The notes under the pieces were generated by a model. It ran no database searches, was not told where the DNA came from, and was given only the letters and a program-made list of their open reading frames with translations. A DNA stretch of 64,000 bases. Origin: Stenotrophobium rhamnosiphilum (GTDB taxonomy: Bacteria; Pseudomonadota; Gammaproteobacteria; Nevskiales; Nevskiaceae). The position numbers were made by a program, and so were the translations under genes. The stretch spans positions 124,001 through 188,000 of the forward strand of contig NZ_QANS01000007.1 of assembly GCF_003052265.1 (NCBI RefSeq), given 5' to 3'. Below are positions 41,705-50,102 of this stretch, in pieces. Numbering within the stretch: position 1 is the first letter of the stretch; each line of letters begins with the position of its first letter.

Positions 41705-42865
41705 TCATCCGGTTTTACGTCTGCACTCCGCCAATACTTCCTCAGTGTGCTCACCCAACTCGGGCGCAGCACCATGCACACGCCCCGGCGTATGCGAGAA
41801 CCACGTCGGCACACCCGGAAATTTCACCGGGCCGTAACAAGAATCCACCGTCTCAAAAAAACCAATCTCGTTGAGATGCTCGTTATTAAAGAGCTCACCC
41901 GGCGTGCGTAGTGGCGCAGCGGGAATGCCGAGGCTTTCAAGCAACGTCAGCCATTCCTGTGTCGTACGCTCTTTGAACGTTTCCGTCAGCAAGCCATAGA
42001 TGCGACCAATCTGCTTGGCGCGCAGCTGCAATGTCTCCATGCCGGGCTCAACCCATGCCGGCTTCACCGCTTCAACAAACTTCGCCCACATCTTGTCGTT
42101 GTAGATCAACGCAGAGACGTGTCCGTCTTTCGTCTTATATGGCTTGCGATTCGGCGACACTGCACGCGGATAAAACGCTTCGCTGAGCGGCGGCGTAAAC
42201 ATCGCGCCATTGGCATGTTCCGCGAGCATGAACGAAGCCATCGTTTCAAACATGCCGACTTCTACTTCCTGACCTTGGCCGCTACGTTCACGATGGAACA
42301 GTGCCATCGTGGTGGCGTAGAGCACGGTGAGTCCGGCGACTTTGTCTGCGGCAATCGTGCCGACGTAATTGGCTTCGCCCGTCAGCATTTGTTGCACGGC
42401 GGTGAGTCCGCACTCCGCTTGAATGGTGTCGTCGTAAGCAGGCAGATCTCTGCTCGGGCCGCGACGGCTGTAGCCGTAAGCGTTGGTGTAGACGATCTTG
42501 GGATTCATTGCGGCGACAGCTGCGTAATCAAAGCCAAGCTTGGCAATGGCCTTTGAACGCATCGAGTGGATGAACACATCTGCGCCTTCAATCAACGTCT
42601 TCAGCGTTGCTTTGCCTTCATCGGTTTGCAGATTAAGGATGACGCTGCGCTTGCCGCGGTTCACGTTGGCGAATACGCCGCCCATCGTCGGCGAAGGGCC
42701 TACCGAGATATAGCGCGTGCCGTCACCATCTGGTGGCTCGATCTTGATCACGTCCGCGCCCATGTCCGCCATGATCTGTGTGCAATAAGGGCCCATGACC
42801 ATAGCCGTCAGATCAATCACCCGCACGCTCGCCATCGGGCCACTTCTTTTGGCAGCACTGCTCAT
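41705..42865 (-). CDS. CaiB/BaiF family CoA transferase (class III)
   Basis: The start at 42865 (after AAAAAGGCGATTT) gives 386 residues. Family features: VRVIDLTAMVMGPYCTQIMA, DMGADVIKIEPPDGDGTR, the catalytic-Asp region around LPAYDDTIQAECGLT, and a GEANYVGTIAADKVAGLT block. It exchanges CoA between carboxylic acids. It is divergent from the acyl-CoA dehydrogenase and belongs by content to the CoA-ester cluster that follows. Substrate unknown. Confidence 0.92.
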   Translation of the reverse strand: MSSAAKRSGPMASVRVIDLTAMVMGPYCTQIMADMGADVIKIEPPDGDGTRYISVGPSPTMGGVFANVNRGKRSVILNLQTDEGKATLKTLIEGADVFIHSMRSKAIAKLGFDYAAVAAMNPKIVYTNAYGYSRRGPSRDLPAYDDTIQAECGLTAVQQMLTGEANYVGTIAADKVAGLTVLYATTMALFHRERSGQGQEVEVGMFETMASFMLAEHANGAMFTPPLSEAFYPRAVSPNRKPYKTKDGHVSALIYNDKMWAKFVEAVKPAWVEPGMETLQLRAKQIGRIYGLLTETFKERTTQEWLTLLESLGIPAAPLRTPGELFNNEHLNEIGFFETVDSCYGPVKFPGVPTWFSHTPGRVHGAAPELGEHTEEVLAECRRKTG

Positions 42866-42970
42866 AAATCGCCTTTTTATCGGTATTCCTTGGTCTGATT
42901 CTTCCATGAAACGCGTGCCGATTCCAGTTTAATGGGCTAATATCGGTACGAATTGGATTTGGCTGTTACG

Positions 42971-43082
42971 CTCCTTCTCCCGGCTTTTGCGGGGAGAAGG
43001 TTGGGATGAGGGGTATTCGGAAAAGGCGCGCCTCTAGCGGATACCCCTCACCCTGGCCCTCTCCCCGCAGGCGGGGAGAGGG
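42971..43082. repeat. CTTCTCCC / CCCTCTCCCC paired repeat
   Basis: Same family as 19688 and 21689: two hairpins around GGATGAGGGGTATTC and GATACCCCTCACCC, with GCGCGCC in the middle as in the 21689 copy. It fills the gap between divergent genes. Confidence 0.87.
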
Positions 43083-43120
43083 AAACAATCTTTAGTCGTT
43101 CACAGAATCGGGTTTGAACC

Positions 43121-44287
43121 ATGAATTTCTCGTTCACAACAGATCAGCAGAACATCCGCGATGCGATCCTCAAGCACTGTTCGCAGTTCTCGCCGGAGTA
43201 CTGGCTAGAGCGTGATCGCGATGGCGTGTTCCCATTCGAATTCAGCAAGTCGATGGCTGATGCAGGTTGGCTCGGCGTGGCGATGCCGGAAACGGTCGGC
43301 GGTGCAGGCTTGGGAATTACTGAAGCCGCAATCATGATGCAGGCCGTCGCAGAAGCAGGCGGCGCGATGACGGCAGCGTCGAGCATTCACGGCCCGGTGT
43401 TCAGCATGCAACCGGTGTCGCTGTTCGGCACTGAAGAGCAGAAGCAGCGAATGATTCCGCCCGTGCTGCGCGGCGAAGATCGCATTTGCTTTGCGGTCAC
43501 CGAACCCAACATCGGACTCGACACCACCAAGCTGAAGACGCGTGCAGAAAAGCGCGAAGGTGGTTATCTCGTTAACGGCGAAAAGATCTGGATTTCGGTT
43601 GCGCAGAACGCCAACAAGATGATGTTGCTTGCACGCACCACGCCATTGGAGAACGTGAAGCGTAAAACGGATGGTTTGTCGCTGTTCTTCACCGATCTTG
43701 ATCGAACAAAGATTGATGTGAAGCTCATTCACAAGATGGGTCGTCACGCTGTCGATTCGAACATGCTCTTCATCAACGATCTCTGGATTCCAGAAGCAGA
43801 TCGCATTGGTGCAGAAGGCGATGGCTTCAAGATTATTCTTCATGGCCTCAATCCAGAACGTATTCTCTTGGGTGCAGAAGCCATCGGTATCGGTCGAGCA
43901 GCGATTCAGCGTGCAGCGCAGTACGCACGCGAGCGCATCGTGTTTGATCGCCCGATTGGCATGAACCAAGGCATCCAACATCCCTTGGCCAAATGCTGGG
44001 CGCAGCTTGAAGCGGCGAACCTGATGGTGATGAAAGCCGCGACCTTGTTCGACAAAGGCGAGGACTGCGGTGTTGAAGCCAACGCAGGTAAATATCTCGC
44101 CGCCGAGTTCGCCTTCGAAGCCTGCCACACCGCGATGCTGACTTTAGGTGGCATGGGCTACGCACAGGAATATCATGTCGAACGCTTGCTGCGTGAAGTA
44201 CTCATTCCGAGAACGGCACCAGTCAGCCCTCACATGATTCTAAATTTTCTTGCAGAGAAAGTTCTGGGTCTTCCGAAATCCTATTAA
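43121..44287 (+). CDS. Acyl-CoA dehydrogenase
   Basis: A 388-residue FAD enzyme of standard length: FSFTTDQQNIRDAILKHCSQ, GWLGVAMPETVGGAGLGIT, ICFAVTEPNIGLDTTKLKTR, YLVNGEKIWISVAQNANK and the end TLGGMGYAQEYHVERLLREV. In place of YEGT it has IPRTAP, so the usual catalytic Glu is absent; E246 in HGLNPERILLG is at the isovaleryl-CoA dehydrogenase position and is the likely base. It makes a 2,3-double bond in an acyl-CoA, probably branched or cyclic. Confidence 0.93.
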   Translation: MNFSFTTDQQNIRDAILKHCSQFSPEYWLERDRDGVFPFEFSKSMADAGWLGVAMPETVGGAGLGITEAAIMMQAVAEAGGAMTAASSIHGPVFSMQPVSLFGTEEQKQRMIPPVLRGEDRICFAVTEPNIGLDTTKLKTRAEKREGGYLVNGEKIWISVAQNANKMMLLARTTPLENVKRKTDGLSLFFTDLDRTKIDVKLIHKMGRHAVDSNMLFINDLWIPEADRIGAEGDGFKIILHGLNPERILLGAEAIGIGRAAIQRAAQYARERIVFDRPIGMNQGIQHPLAKCWAQLEAANLMVMKAATLFDKGEDCGVEANAGKYLAAEFAFEACHTAMLTLGGMGYAQEYHVERLLREVLIPRTAPVSPHMILNFLAEKVLGLPKSY

Positions 44288-44290
44288 TAC

Positions 44291-44373
44291 GTAGGGTGGG
44301 TAGAGCGTAAGCGAAACCCGCCGCAGGCCAAGTTGCAAGAATGGTGGGTTTCGCTGCGCTCTACCCACCCTAC
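44291..44373. repeat. GTAGGGTGGGTAGAGCG paired inverted repeat
   Basis: Close copy of 41618-41699 (GTAGGGTGGGTAGAGCGTAA arm; GGTGGGTTTCGCTGCGCTCT then acccaccctac). It separates the acyl-CoA dehydrogenase and lyase genes, which are otherwise in line. Confidence 0.88.
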
Positions 44374-44400
44374 GTAAAATTAAATATTTAGAGAAAATTC

Positions 44401-45282
44401 ATGAAGCCAGAAATATTCAGCGCCCGCTCATGGCTCTTCGCCCCCGGCGATAGCGAAAAGAAAATGCAGAAGGCAGCAGCCAGTGCTGCTGATATCGCGC
44501 TCTTCGATCTGGAAGATGCCGTCGCCGAAGCAGAGAAGCCAAAAGCACGCGAACTGGTGCTGGCCTTCCTGCAATCGCAGCCTGCTGATCGCTCGCGTTT
44601 GTGGGTGCGTATCAATCCCCTGCAAGAGCGACATGCGTTGGCTGATCTCGCAGCGATCATGCCGGGTCGTCCCGGTGGCATCATGGTGCCGAAGACGCGT
44701 AGCGGTGCCGATCTTGTTGTGCTCGATCACTATCTCTTAGCGCTTGAAGCAGCCAACGGTATTGAACTCGGCAGCACCAAAGTATTTCCACTGGTAACCG
44801 AAACCGCCGAAGGCATGCTGACCACGGGTTCATATGCTGGCGCACCGCGTCTCGTTGCGATGACTTGGGGTGCGGAAGATCTTGCTGACGCACTCGGTGC
44901 AAGCGAGAACAAGAATCCGGATGGCAGTTATGGCTTCACTTACGAACTCGCACGCAGCTTGTGTCTGGTCGGTGCTGCTGCTGCACGTGTCGCGGCTATC
45001 GATACGATTCAAGGCGATTACCGTGATCTTGATACCTTGCGTAAACGCGCTGCGCAATGCCGTCGTGCTGGCTTCCGCGGCATGTTGGCGATTCATCCAG
45101 CGCAGGTGGATGTGATCAACGAGGCGTTCATGCCGACGGCTGATGAGATTACGCAGGCGCAAGAGATTGTCGACTTGTTCGCGGCGAATCCTACGCTTGG
45201 AACGATTGGCTACAAGGGCGGCATGCTGGATCGTCCGTTTCTCGCGCGTGCGCAGCAGTTGTTGAAGCTCGCGGGTCAATAG
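44401..45282 (+). CDS. CitE-like CoA-ester lyase (HpcH/HpaI family)
   Basis: A 293-residue aldolase-type lyase: RSWLFAPGDSEKKMQKAA, ADIALFDLEDAVAEAEKPKA (metal-binding Glu/Asp), RLWVRINPLQERHA, and FPLVTETAEGML with MTWGAEDLADALGA. It cleaves or forms 3-hydroxyacyl-CoA C-C bonds, e.g. citramalyl-CoA or malyl-CoA like esters. Its stop overlaps the GTG start of the next gene by one base. Confidence 0.92.
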   Translation: MKPEIFSARSWLFAPGDSEKKMQKAAASAADIALFDLEDAVAEAEKPKARELVLAFLQSQPADRSRLWVRINPLQERHALADLAAIMPGRPGGIMVPKTRSGADLVVLDHYLLALEAANGIELGSTKVFPLVTETAEGMLTTGSYAGAPRLVAMTWGAEDLADALGASENKNPDGSYGFTYELARSLCLVGAAAARVAAIDTIQGDYRDLDTLRKRAAQCRRAGFRGMLAIHPAQVDVINEAFMPTADEITQAQEIVDLFAANPTLGTIGYKGGMLDRPFLARAQQLLKLAGQ

Positions 45283-46553
45283 TGAGCATCAAGACAGACG
45301 CTGCAGGACTCGACCTCGCCAAATTCCTGAAGCGCGGTGATCGTATCGTTTGGGGCCAAGCCTGCGGCGAGCCACAAACATTAATCGAAGCATTGATCGC
45401 ACAAGCCGAAAGCATCGGCGATCTGTCTGCATTCACAGCAACGAGTTTCTCCGGGTTGCTGACGCCTGAATCCGTCAGCAAGTTCTCACTATCAAGCATG
45501 GGCGCCATTGGCGCCCTGCGTACACTGACTGCCGCAAACTGCCTCAGCATCATCCCAAGCCACGTCAGCCAAATTGGTCCGATGATTGAGCAGGGCATCA
45601 TCGGTTGCGATGTCGCATTCGTGCAGGTGAGTCCGGCAGACGCTGACGGCAATCACAGCTTGGGTCTGATCAGCGATCACATGCAGTCGGCCGTCGCCAA
45701 GGCGCGTGTCGTCATTGCTGAAGTCAATGATCAAGTGCCGTATACCTACGGCGAAAAACTGCCTGCATCGCGTATCGATTGCGCCGTGCATGTTTCGCGC
45801 ATGCCCGTCGAAGTGGCGGCAGCAAAGATCGGCGAAACCGATGAAGCCATCGCGAAGTTCGCCGCTGCGTTTATCGAAGACGGCGCGGTACTGCAGACGG
45901 GTGTTGGTGCAGTGCCCGATGCGATCCTGCGTTTGCTGAGTGATCGCCGTGATCTAGGCGTTCACTCCGGCATGCTCGGTGATGGTCTGGTTGATCTGGT
46001 AGAAGCAGGCGTTGTCACCAACGCACGCAAAGCCATCGATAAGGGCGTCTCCATCAACGGCGCGCTCATCGGCACCAGAAAGCTTTATCAATGGGTAAAC
46101 CGCAATGCGAAAGTCCGCATGTGCGCTGCTTCATATACACATGATGCGGCAGTGCTTGCGCAACTTGATCGACTGGTCACGATCAACTCTGCACTGGAAG
46201 TAGACCTAAGCGGTCAGGTCAACGCGGAGCAAAGTGGCTCACAGTATTTTGGTGGTACCGGTGGTCAGGTCGATTTTGTGCGTGCCGGTACGCGCTCTCG
46301 CGGAGGTCATTCCATTATCGCGCTGCCAGCAACCGCGAAGGGTGGCAGCATCAGCAAGATCGTTACGAAACTGTCGGGCCCGGTGACGACAGCGCGTACC
46401 GAAGTCGACATCATCGTCACTGAGTTTGGCGCCGCCGAACTCAAAGGTCAGTCACTCGCTGAACGCTCACGCCGCCTGATTGCGATTGCGCACCCGAATT
46501 TCCGCGAGGAACTGGATCGCGCCGCGCATGAGATTCGTAAGCGGGGATTCTGA
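45282..46553 (+). CDS. Acetyl-CoA hydrolase/transferase family (4-hydroxybutyrate CoA-transferase-like)
   Basis: A 423-residue family I CoA transferase starting at GTG in TAGTG, coupled to the lyase gene. Features: GDRIVWGQACGEPQTLIEAL, NIPLHV-like IIPSHVSQI, IAEVNDQVPYTYGE, LQTGVGAVPDAILR, LGVHSGMLGDGLVDLVEAGV and SAEQSGSQYFGGTGGQVDFV-like NAEQSGSQYFGGTGGQVDFV, where a Glu near the middle is the usual acyl carrier. It moves CoA between acids or hydrolyses acyl-CoA. The exact acid is unknown. Confidence 0.92.
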   Translation: MSIKTDAAGLDLAKFLKRGDRIVWGQACGEPQTLIEALIAQAESIGDLSAFTATSFSGLLTPESVSKFSLSSMGAIGALRTLTAANCLSIIPSHVSQIGPMIEQGIIGCDVAFVQVSPADADGNHSLGLISDHMQSAVAKARVVIAEVNDQVPYTYGEKLPASRIDCAVHVSRMPVEVAAAKIGETDEAIAKFAAAFIEDGAVLQTGVGAVPDAILRLLSDRRDLGVHSGMLGDGLVDLVEAGVVTNARKAIDKGVSINGALIGTRKLYQWVNRNAKVRMCAASYTHDAAVLAQLDRLVTINSALEVDLSGQVNAEQSGSQYFGGTGGQVDFVRAGTRSRGGHSIIALPATAKGGSISKIVTKLSGPVTTARTEVDIIVTEFGAAELKGQSLAERSRRLIAIAHPNFREELDRAAHEIRKRGF

Positions 46554-46561
46554 GATAATTG

Positions 46562-46631
46562 TGTAGCCCGGGTGCAGCCCGGGGTTTGTGCTGATGGCAA
46601 ATGGAAGATCCCCGGGTTTCACCCGGGCTAC
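46562..46631. repeat. CCCGGG-type inverted repeat
   Basis: GTAGCCCGGGTGCAGCCCGG and its complement ending CCCGGGCTAC. It is directly upstream of the hydratase ATG at 46632, so this gene's leader is repeat DNA. Confidence 0.88.
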
Positions 46632-47420
46632 ATGAATCATGAGATACCTGTGAAAGAAAATCTCAAAGTCGAAATTCTCGGCCACGTTGCCTTGCTAACT
46701 TTCAGCAATCCACCGATCAATTTCGCGACCGTGAGCTTGTTACGTCTGATTGCAGACGAGCTCGAGCGTCTTGATCAAGAATCCGAAATCCGTGCGATTG
46801 TTTTAGCCGCAGAAGGCAAAGTCTTTTGCGCCGGGGCGGATCTGGTCTCAGCCAATGGGTTCGGCGCCAGCACTGCCGATCCACTGCGTGAGTTCTACGA
46901 TCAAGCGATTCGTATCTATACATGCCGCAAGCCGATTGTTGCGGCAGTGCAGGGCGCTGCGATTGGTGCGGGACTTGGTTTGGCAGTTGCTGCGGACTTC
47001 CGTGTCACTGCGCCAGAAGCGAAGTTTTCAGCCAACTTCACCAAGCTTGGTTTTCATCCCGGCTTTGGGCTCACGCATACCTTGCCGCGCTTGATTGGTG
47101 GTCAACGTGCATCGCAGATGTTTTTGACCGCTGAACGCTATAGCGCAGAAGAATGCGCTGCATGGGGTCTCATCGATAAGATCGTTAGTGCAGATCAATT
47201 GCAAGCATCAGCGCTCGCGTTCGCAAAAGAGATTGCCGTCAATGCGCCGCTAGCATTGCTCTCTACGCGTGCAACGCTGCGAGGCAATCTTGTCGAAGAA
47301 GTGAAGGCGCAACTGATCCACGAGCATCAGCAGCAACTATTGTTACAGCCGACTGAAGATTTTGCCGAAGGTGTTCGAGCGAGCGCAGAGCGGCGTCCCG
47401 GAAAATTCAAGGGACGTTAG
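46632..47420 (+). CDS. Enoyl-CoA hydratase/isomerase family protein
   Basis: About 262 residues from ATG 46632 (GTG 46650 also possible); the frame is open to 46572 but that is repeat. Crotonase motifs: GKVFCAGADLVSA, VAAVQGAAIGAGLGLAVAAD, FRVTAPEAKFSANFTKLGF with HPGFGLTHTLPRLIG. Both oxyanion-hole glycines are present; Glu positions of standard hydratases are not clear. It lies downstream of the CoA transferase/hydrolase. Confidence 0.9.
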   Translation: MNHEIPVKENLKVEILGHVALLTFSNPPINFATVSLLRLIADELERLDQESEIRAIVLAAEGKVFCAGADLVSANGFGASTADPLREFYDQAIRIYTCRKPIVAAVQGAAIGAGLGLAVAADFRVTAPEAKFSANFTKLGFHPGFGLTHTLPRLIGGQRASQMFLTAERYSAEECAAWGLIDKIVSADQLQASALAFAKEIAVNAPLALLSTRATLRGNLVEEVKAQLIHEHQQQLLLQPTEDFAEGVRASAERRPGKFKGR

Positions 47421-47582
47421 TTACCTATTCTTCGATTTTTGAAAAATAGATAACTCAGGGCCGCCGGGAGATGGCACCACACATTTACCTTGTGAAGTGC
47501 GTCGGCGGCGTCCAATAAAAAGTATGACAACGAGCCCAGCAAGGGCCAAAAGCGGCAACGCGAGCAGTGGGATTAGTGACAT
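47421..47582 (-). CDS. Small single-span membrane protein (53 residues)
   Basis: The minus-strand frame from ATG 47582 to TAA 47421-47423 encodes 53 residues: MSLIPLLALPLLALAGLVVI, then LFIGRRRRTSQGK and a polar tail (PGGPELSIFQKSKNR). One hydrophobic segment followed by RRRR is the pattern of an N-out/C-in membrane protein. A weak TAGG site precedes the ATG. The stop lies directly against the stop of the convergent hydratase gene, leaving no gap. No family is recognised. The 205 bp upstream (47583-47787) hold no other gene that I can support; only a weak CCTAG/CTAGG hairpin at 47608-47622. Confidence 0.5.
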   Translation of the reverse strand: MSLIPLLALPLLALAGLVVILFIGRRRRTSQGKCVVPSPGGPELSIFQKSKNR

Positions 47583-47787
47583 GTGGGGACCTATAAATTA
47601 TTTGATGCCTAGGAACGCTAGGTTCAAATAAAACATATAGACGACAGGCTAAAACGTCAGTGCGTTGCCCCACATTGGGATCTATAGGTATGCCCAGTGC
47701 ATCCTCCGTCGGTACGCTAGAACACATTATAAATTGCCATCTCCGGGTATATTTAGCGCCATAGATCGTGGCTGAACTGAACTACAC

Positions 47788-49755
47788 ATGGAAAATCCAA
47801 ACCTGAATAAAAAATCCCGACGTGGCTGGAAGATCCTGATCGCATCAGGGTTATTGCTGCTGCTTTTGGTTTTGCTTTGGGATTGGAACTGGTTCAAACC
47901 GCTGGTTGAGTCGCAGGCGTCTGCGAGCTTGGGACGGAAAGTCACCATCGGTCATATGGATGTGGCGCTGTCGCGACAGCCACTGATTGTTCTCGACAAT
48001 ATTGTCATTGCGAATCCATCAGAGTTTCCGACAGACGGTGCCTTCTCAACGATTGCGCAACTGTCGTTGAGAATCGATGCGCGGAAAGGATTACGTGGCT
48101 TGATCAGCTTGCCGGAAATCACCGTCACCGCGCCCAAGGCAGCGCTATTGTCGGGGCCATCCGGAAAGCCGAACTACTTATTCGAATTGCAAAAATCGAA
48201 GGATGAGAAGTCAGGTCCAGCGATTGAAATAGGACAGCTCACGATCACTGATGGTGATGTGCAGTTTGTCGATCCAAAACTTAAATCTAATTTTCGCCTG
48301 AAGATTCACACAGAACCCGCCTCAGAGCGCGCAGAGTCGAAAATTTATATTGATGCTGAAGGAACCTATGCGGCACAAGCAATTACGGGCCGTTTCATCG
48401 GCGGCTCGGTTCTAAGTCTTCGCGATCCAGCGCAGCCCTATCCAGTTGATCTAGTGGTCAAGCATGGCGCAACGGTTGCCACATTGATCGGAACCATCGA
48501 CCGCCCCATCGACTTTGGTGGCGCGAAACTAAAGTTGGATTTTCGCGGTTCCAATCTCGCTGATCTATATCTGTTGACCGGCGTGCCCCTGCCGCCTACA
48601 TCCGCGTATCGACTCACGGGTGGTCTTGATATTAATAAGGGCGGAGTCAAGTTTAAAAACTTCACCGGTATCGTGGGTGATAGTGATATGTCTGGCGATC
48701 TCGCCATTGATTTATTGGCGCAACCACGTCGCAAGATCACCGCGAATGTGGCGTCTAAAAAGCTTGTAATGAAGGATCTCGGTGGCGCGATCGGCGCAAC
48801 GACTACCGAGGCGGGCGATAAAGCAGAAACACCGAAACAGAAAGCTGAGCGTCTCAAGAAAGAAGCCAGCGGCAAAGTTTTACCAGATATTCCCATCAGC
48901 CTGCCGCGCATCCGCGCAGCAGATGTTGATGCGACTTACAAAGCAGCGCGTCTTGAGAGTGCATCAGTTCCTCTGGATGACCTCGATCTACATGTCGTCA
49001 TTGTTGATGGTCAGATGAATTTATCTCCGGTGCGGTTTGGCGTAGGCACAGGCAGCATCAACGCCAACATCATGCTCGACGGCCGACAGGATCTGGTGCA
49101 TGCAATTGCAGATGTCGATTTCCGTAAGCTGGATGTCAGCCACATCCTCAAGAAGATGACGGCGTTTAACGGCGACGGAAAAATCGGCGGTGTCTTGCGT
49201 ATCGACTCTACCGGCAACTCGGTTGCTGACATGCTCGGCCGTGGTGACGGCGAGATGAAACTGTTTATGTCCGGCGGCGATATCAGCGCTTTACTTGTGA
49301 ATCTGATGGGTCTGGATTTAGGCAACTCGCTGCGCGCTGCGCTCGGCATTCCGCGCCGTGCGGAGTTGCATTGCATGGTGGCCGATATGGGATTGAAGCA
49401 AGGGCAGGTGTCCACGCGCACGCTGCTGGTCGATACGACCGAAGCCAACATCATCGGCGGCGGCAGTGTGAATCTTCGCGATGAACTGATTGATTACCGA
49501 CTGAAGACCGAACCCAAGCACATCAACATTGGTTCAGTCGGCACGCCTATCAATATCAAAGGCACGCTGAAGGACCCGAAGATCAGACTCGAAGCCGGTG
49601 CGCTGACCGCCCGTGGCGCTGCCGCGCTCGCCCTTGGCACCTTGTTCACGCCACTCGCAGCGCTGATTCCGACGATACAGCTGGGCTTGGGTGAAGATAA
49701 CGACTGCGGTGCTTTACTCAAGCGCGTGGGCGCGCCGCAGCCCGCTAAAAAATAA
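47788..49755 (+). CDS. AsmA family protein
   Basis: A 655-residue protein with one N-terminal membrane helix (ILIASGLLLLLLVLLWDW) after a basic cytoplasmic start, then a long periplasmic part. The AsmA start motif FKPLVESQASASLGRKVTIG is clear, and the C-terminal half has GDGKIGGVLRIDSTGNSVAD and NIGGGSVNLRDELIDYRLKT-like segments (ANIIGGGSVNLRDELIDYRL), with VGTPINIKGTLKDPKI near the end. Such proteins are bridge-like and are linked to outer-membrane lipid traffic. It stands alone. Confidence 0.92.
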   Translation: MENPNLNKKSRRGWKILIASGLLLLLLVLLWDWNWFKPLVESQASASLGRKVTIGHMDVALSRQPLIVLDNIVIANPSEFPTDGAFSTIAQLSLRIDARKGLRGLISLPEITVTAPKAALLSGPSGKPNYLFELQKSKDEKSGPAIEIGQLTITDGDVQFVDPKLKSNFRLKIHTEPASERAESKIYIDAEGTYAAQAITGRFIGGSVLSLRDPAQPYPVDLVVKHGATVATLIGTIDRPIDFGGAKLKLDFRGSNLADLYLLTGVPLPPTSAYRLTGGLDINKGGVKFKNFTGIVGDSDMSGDLAIDLLAQPRRKITANVASKKLVMKDLGGAIGATTTEAGDKAETPKQKAERLKKEASGKVLPDIPISLPRIRAADVDATYKAARLESASVPLDDLDLHVVIVDGQMNLSPVRFGVGTGSINANIMLDGRQDLVHAIADVDFRKLDVSHILKKMTAFNGDGKIGGVLRIDSTGNSVADMLGRGDGEMKLFMSGGDISALLVNLMGLDLGNSLRAALGIPRRAELHCMVADMGLKQGQVSTRTLLVDTTEANIIGGGSVNLRDELIDYRLKTEPKHINIGSVGTPINIKGTLKDPKIRLEAGALTARGAAALALGTLFTPLAALIPTIQLGLGEDNDCGALLKRVGAPQPAKK

Positions 49756-49772
49756 GCGCAGTCGTTACTGGA

Positions 49773-49961
49773 TTAGAAGCGTGCTTCTGCCTGTACGCCA
49801 AACCAACGCAATGCGCCGTATGAGGCATAGCCGCGTGGTGTTGGTGCGCCGACGTAGCCGTCGCGGAACTGATAAGTCTCGGTGACGTAATCTTGGTTTA
49901 GCAGATTGCGGCCTGAGACGTAGAGCGACAGATAGTTCGACTCCCAACCCACGGCTGCCTT
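49773..49961 (-). pseudogene. 3' remnant of a TonB-dependent receptor gene
   Basis: Reading the minus strand in the frame ending at TAA 49773-49775 gives about 62 residues that match the C-terminal end of TonB-dependent receptors: SNYLSLYVSGRNLLNQDYVT, FRDGYVGAPTPRGYASYGAL and the final RWFGVQAEARF with the terminal Phe of outer-membrane barrels. Upstream an in-frame TAA at 49971-49973 and no barrel sequence follow, so the rest of a 700-plus residue gene has been lost. A longer 107-residue frame in the same place is a different, meaningless reading. The junction lies near 49960. Confidence 0.85.
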
Positions 49962-50102
49962 TATACAAAATTAATGACGAGCACTTTAACGATTTGTGAC
50001 GTGCACGGTACAAAGGTAAATCGAGCCTAAAGCGTACGAGTGATTGATTCCGACAGGCACAATCGACGCCATCAAAAGCCCGACTCATGACAGGGAGATT
50101 CG

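Noticed and set aside
43205-44128. 307-residue open frame on the minus strand
   Set aside because: It is antisense to the acyl-CoA dehydrogenase, is rich in His/Cys/Arg as expected for a shadow frame, and has no family motif.
47485-47727. 80-residue frame on the minus strand
   Set aside because: No Shine-Dalgarno, no hydrophobic or domain pattern, and it overlaps the better 53-residue frame.
49765-50088. 107-residue frame on the minus strand
   Set aside because: It is Arg/Leu-rich and meaningless; the neighbouring frame holds the TonB-receptor end instead.
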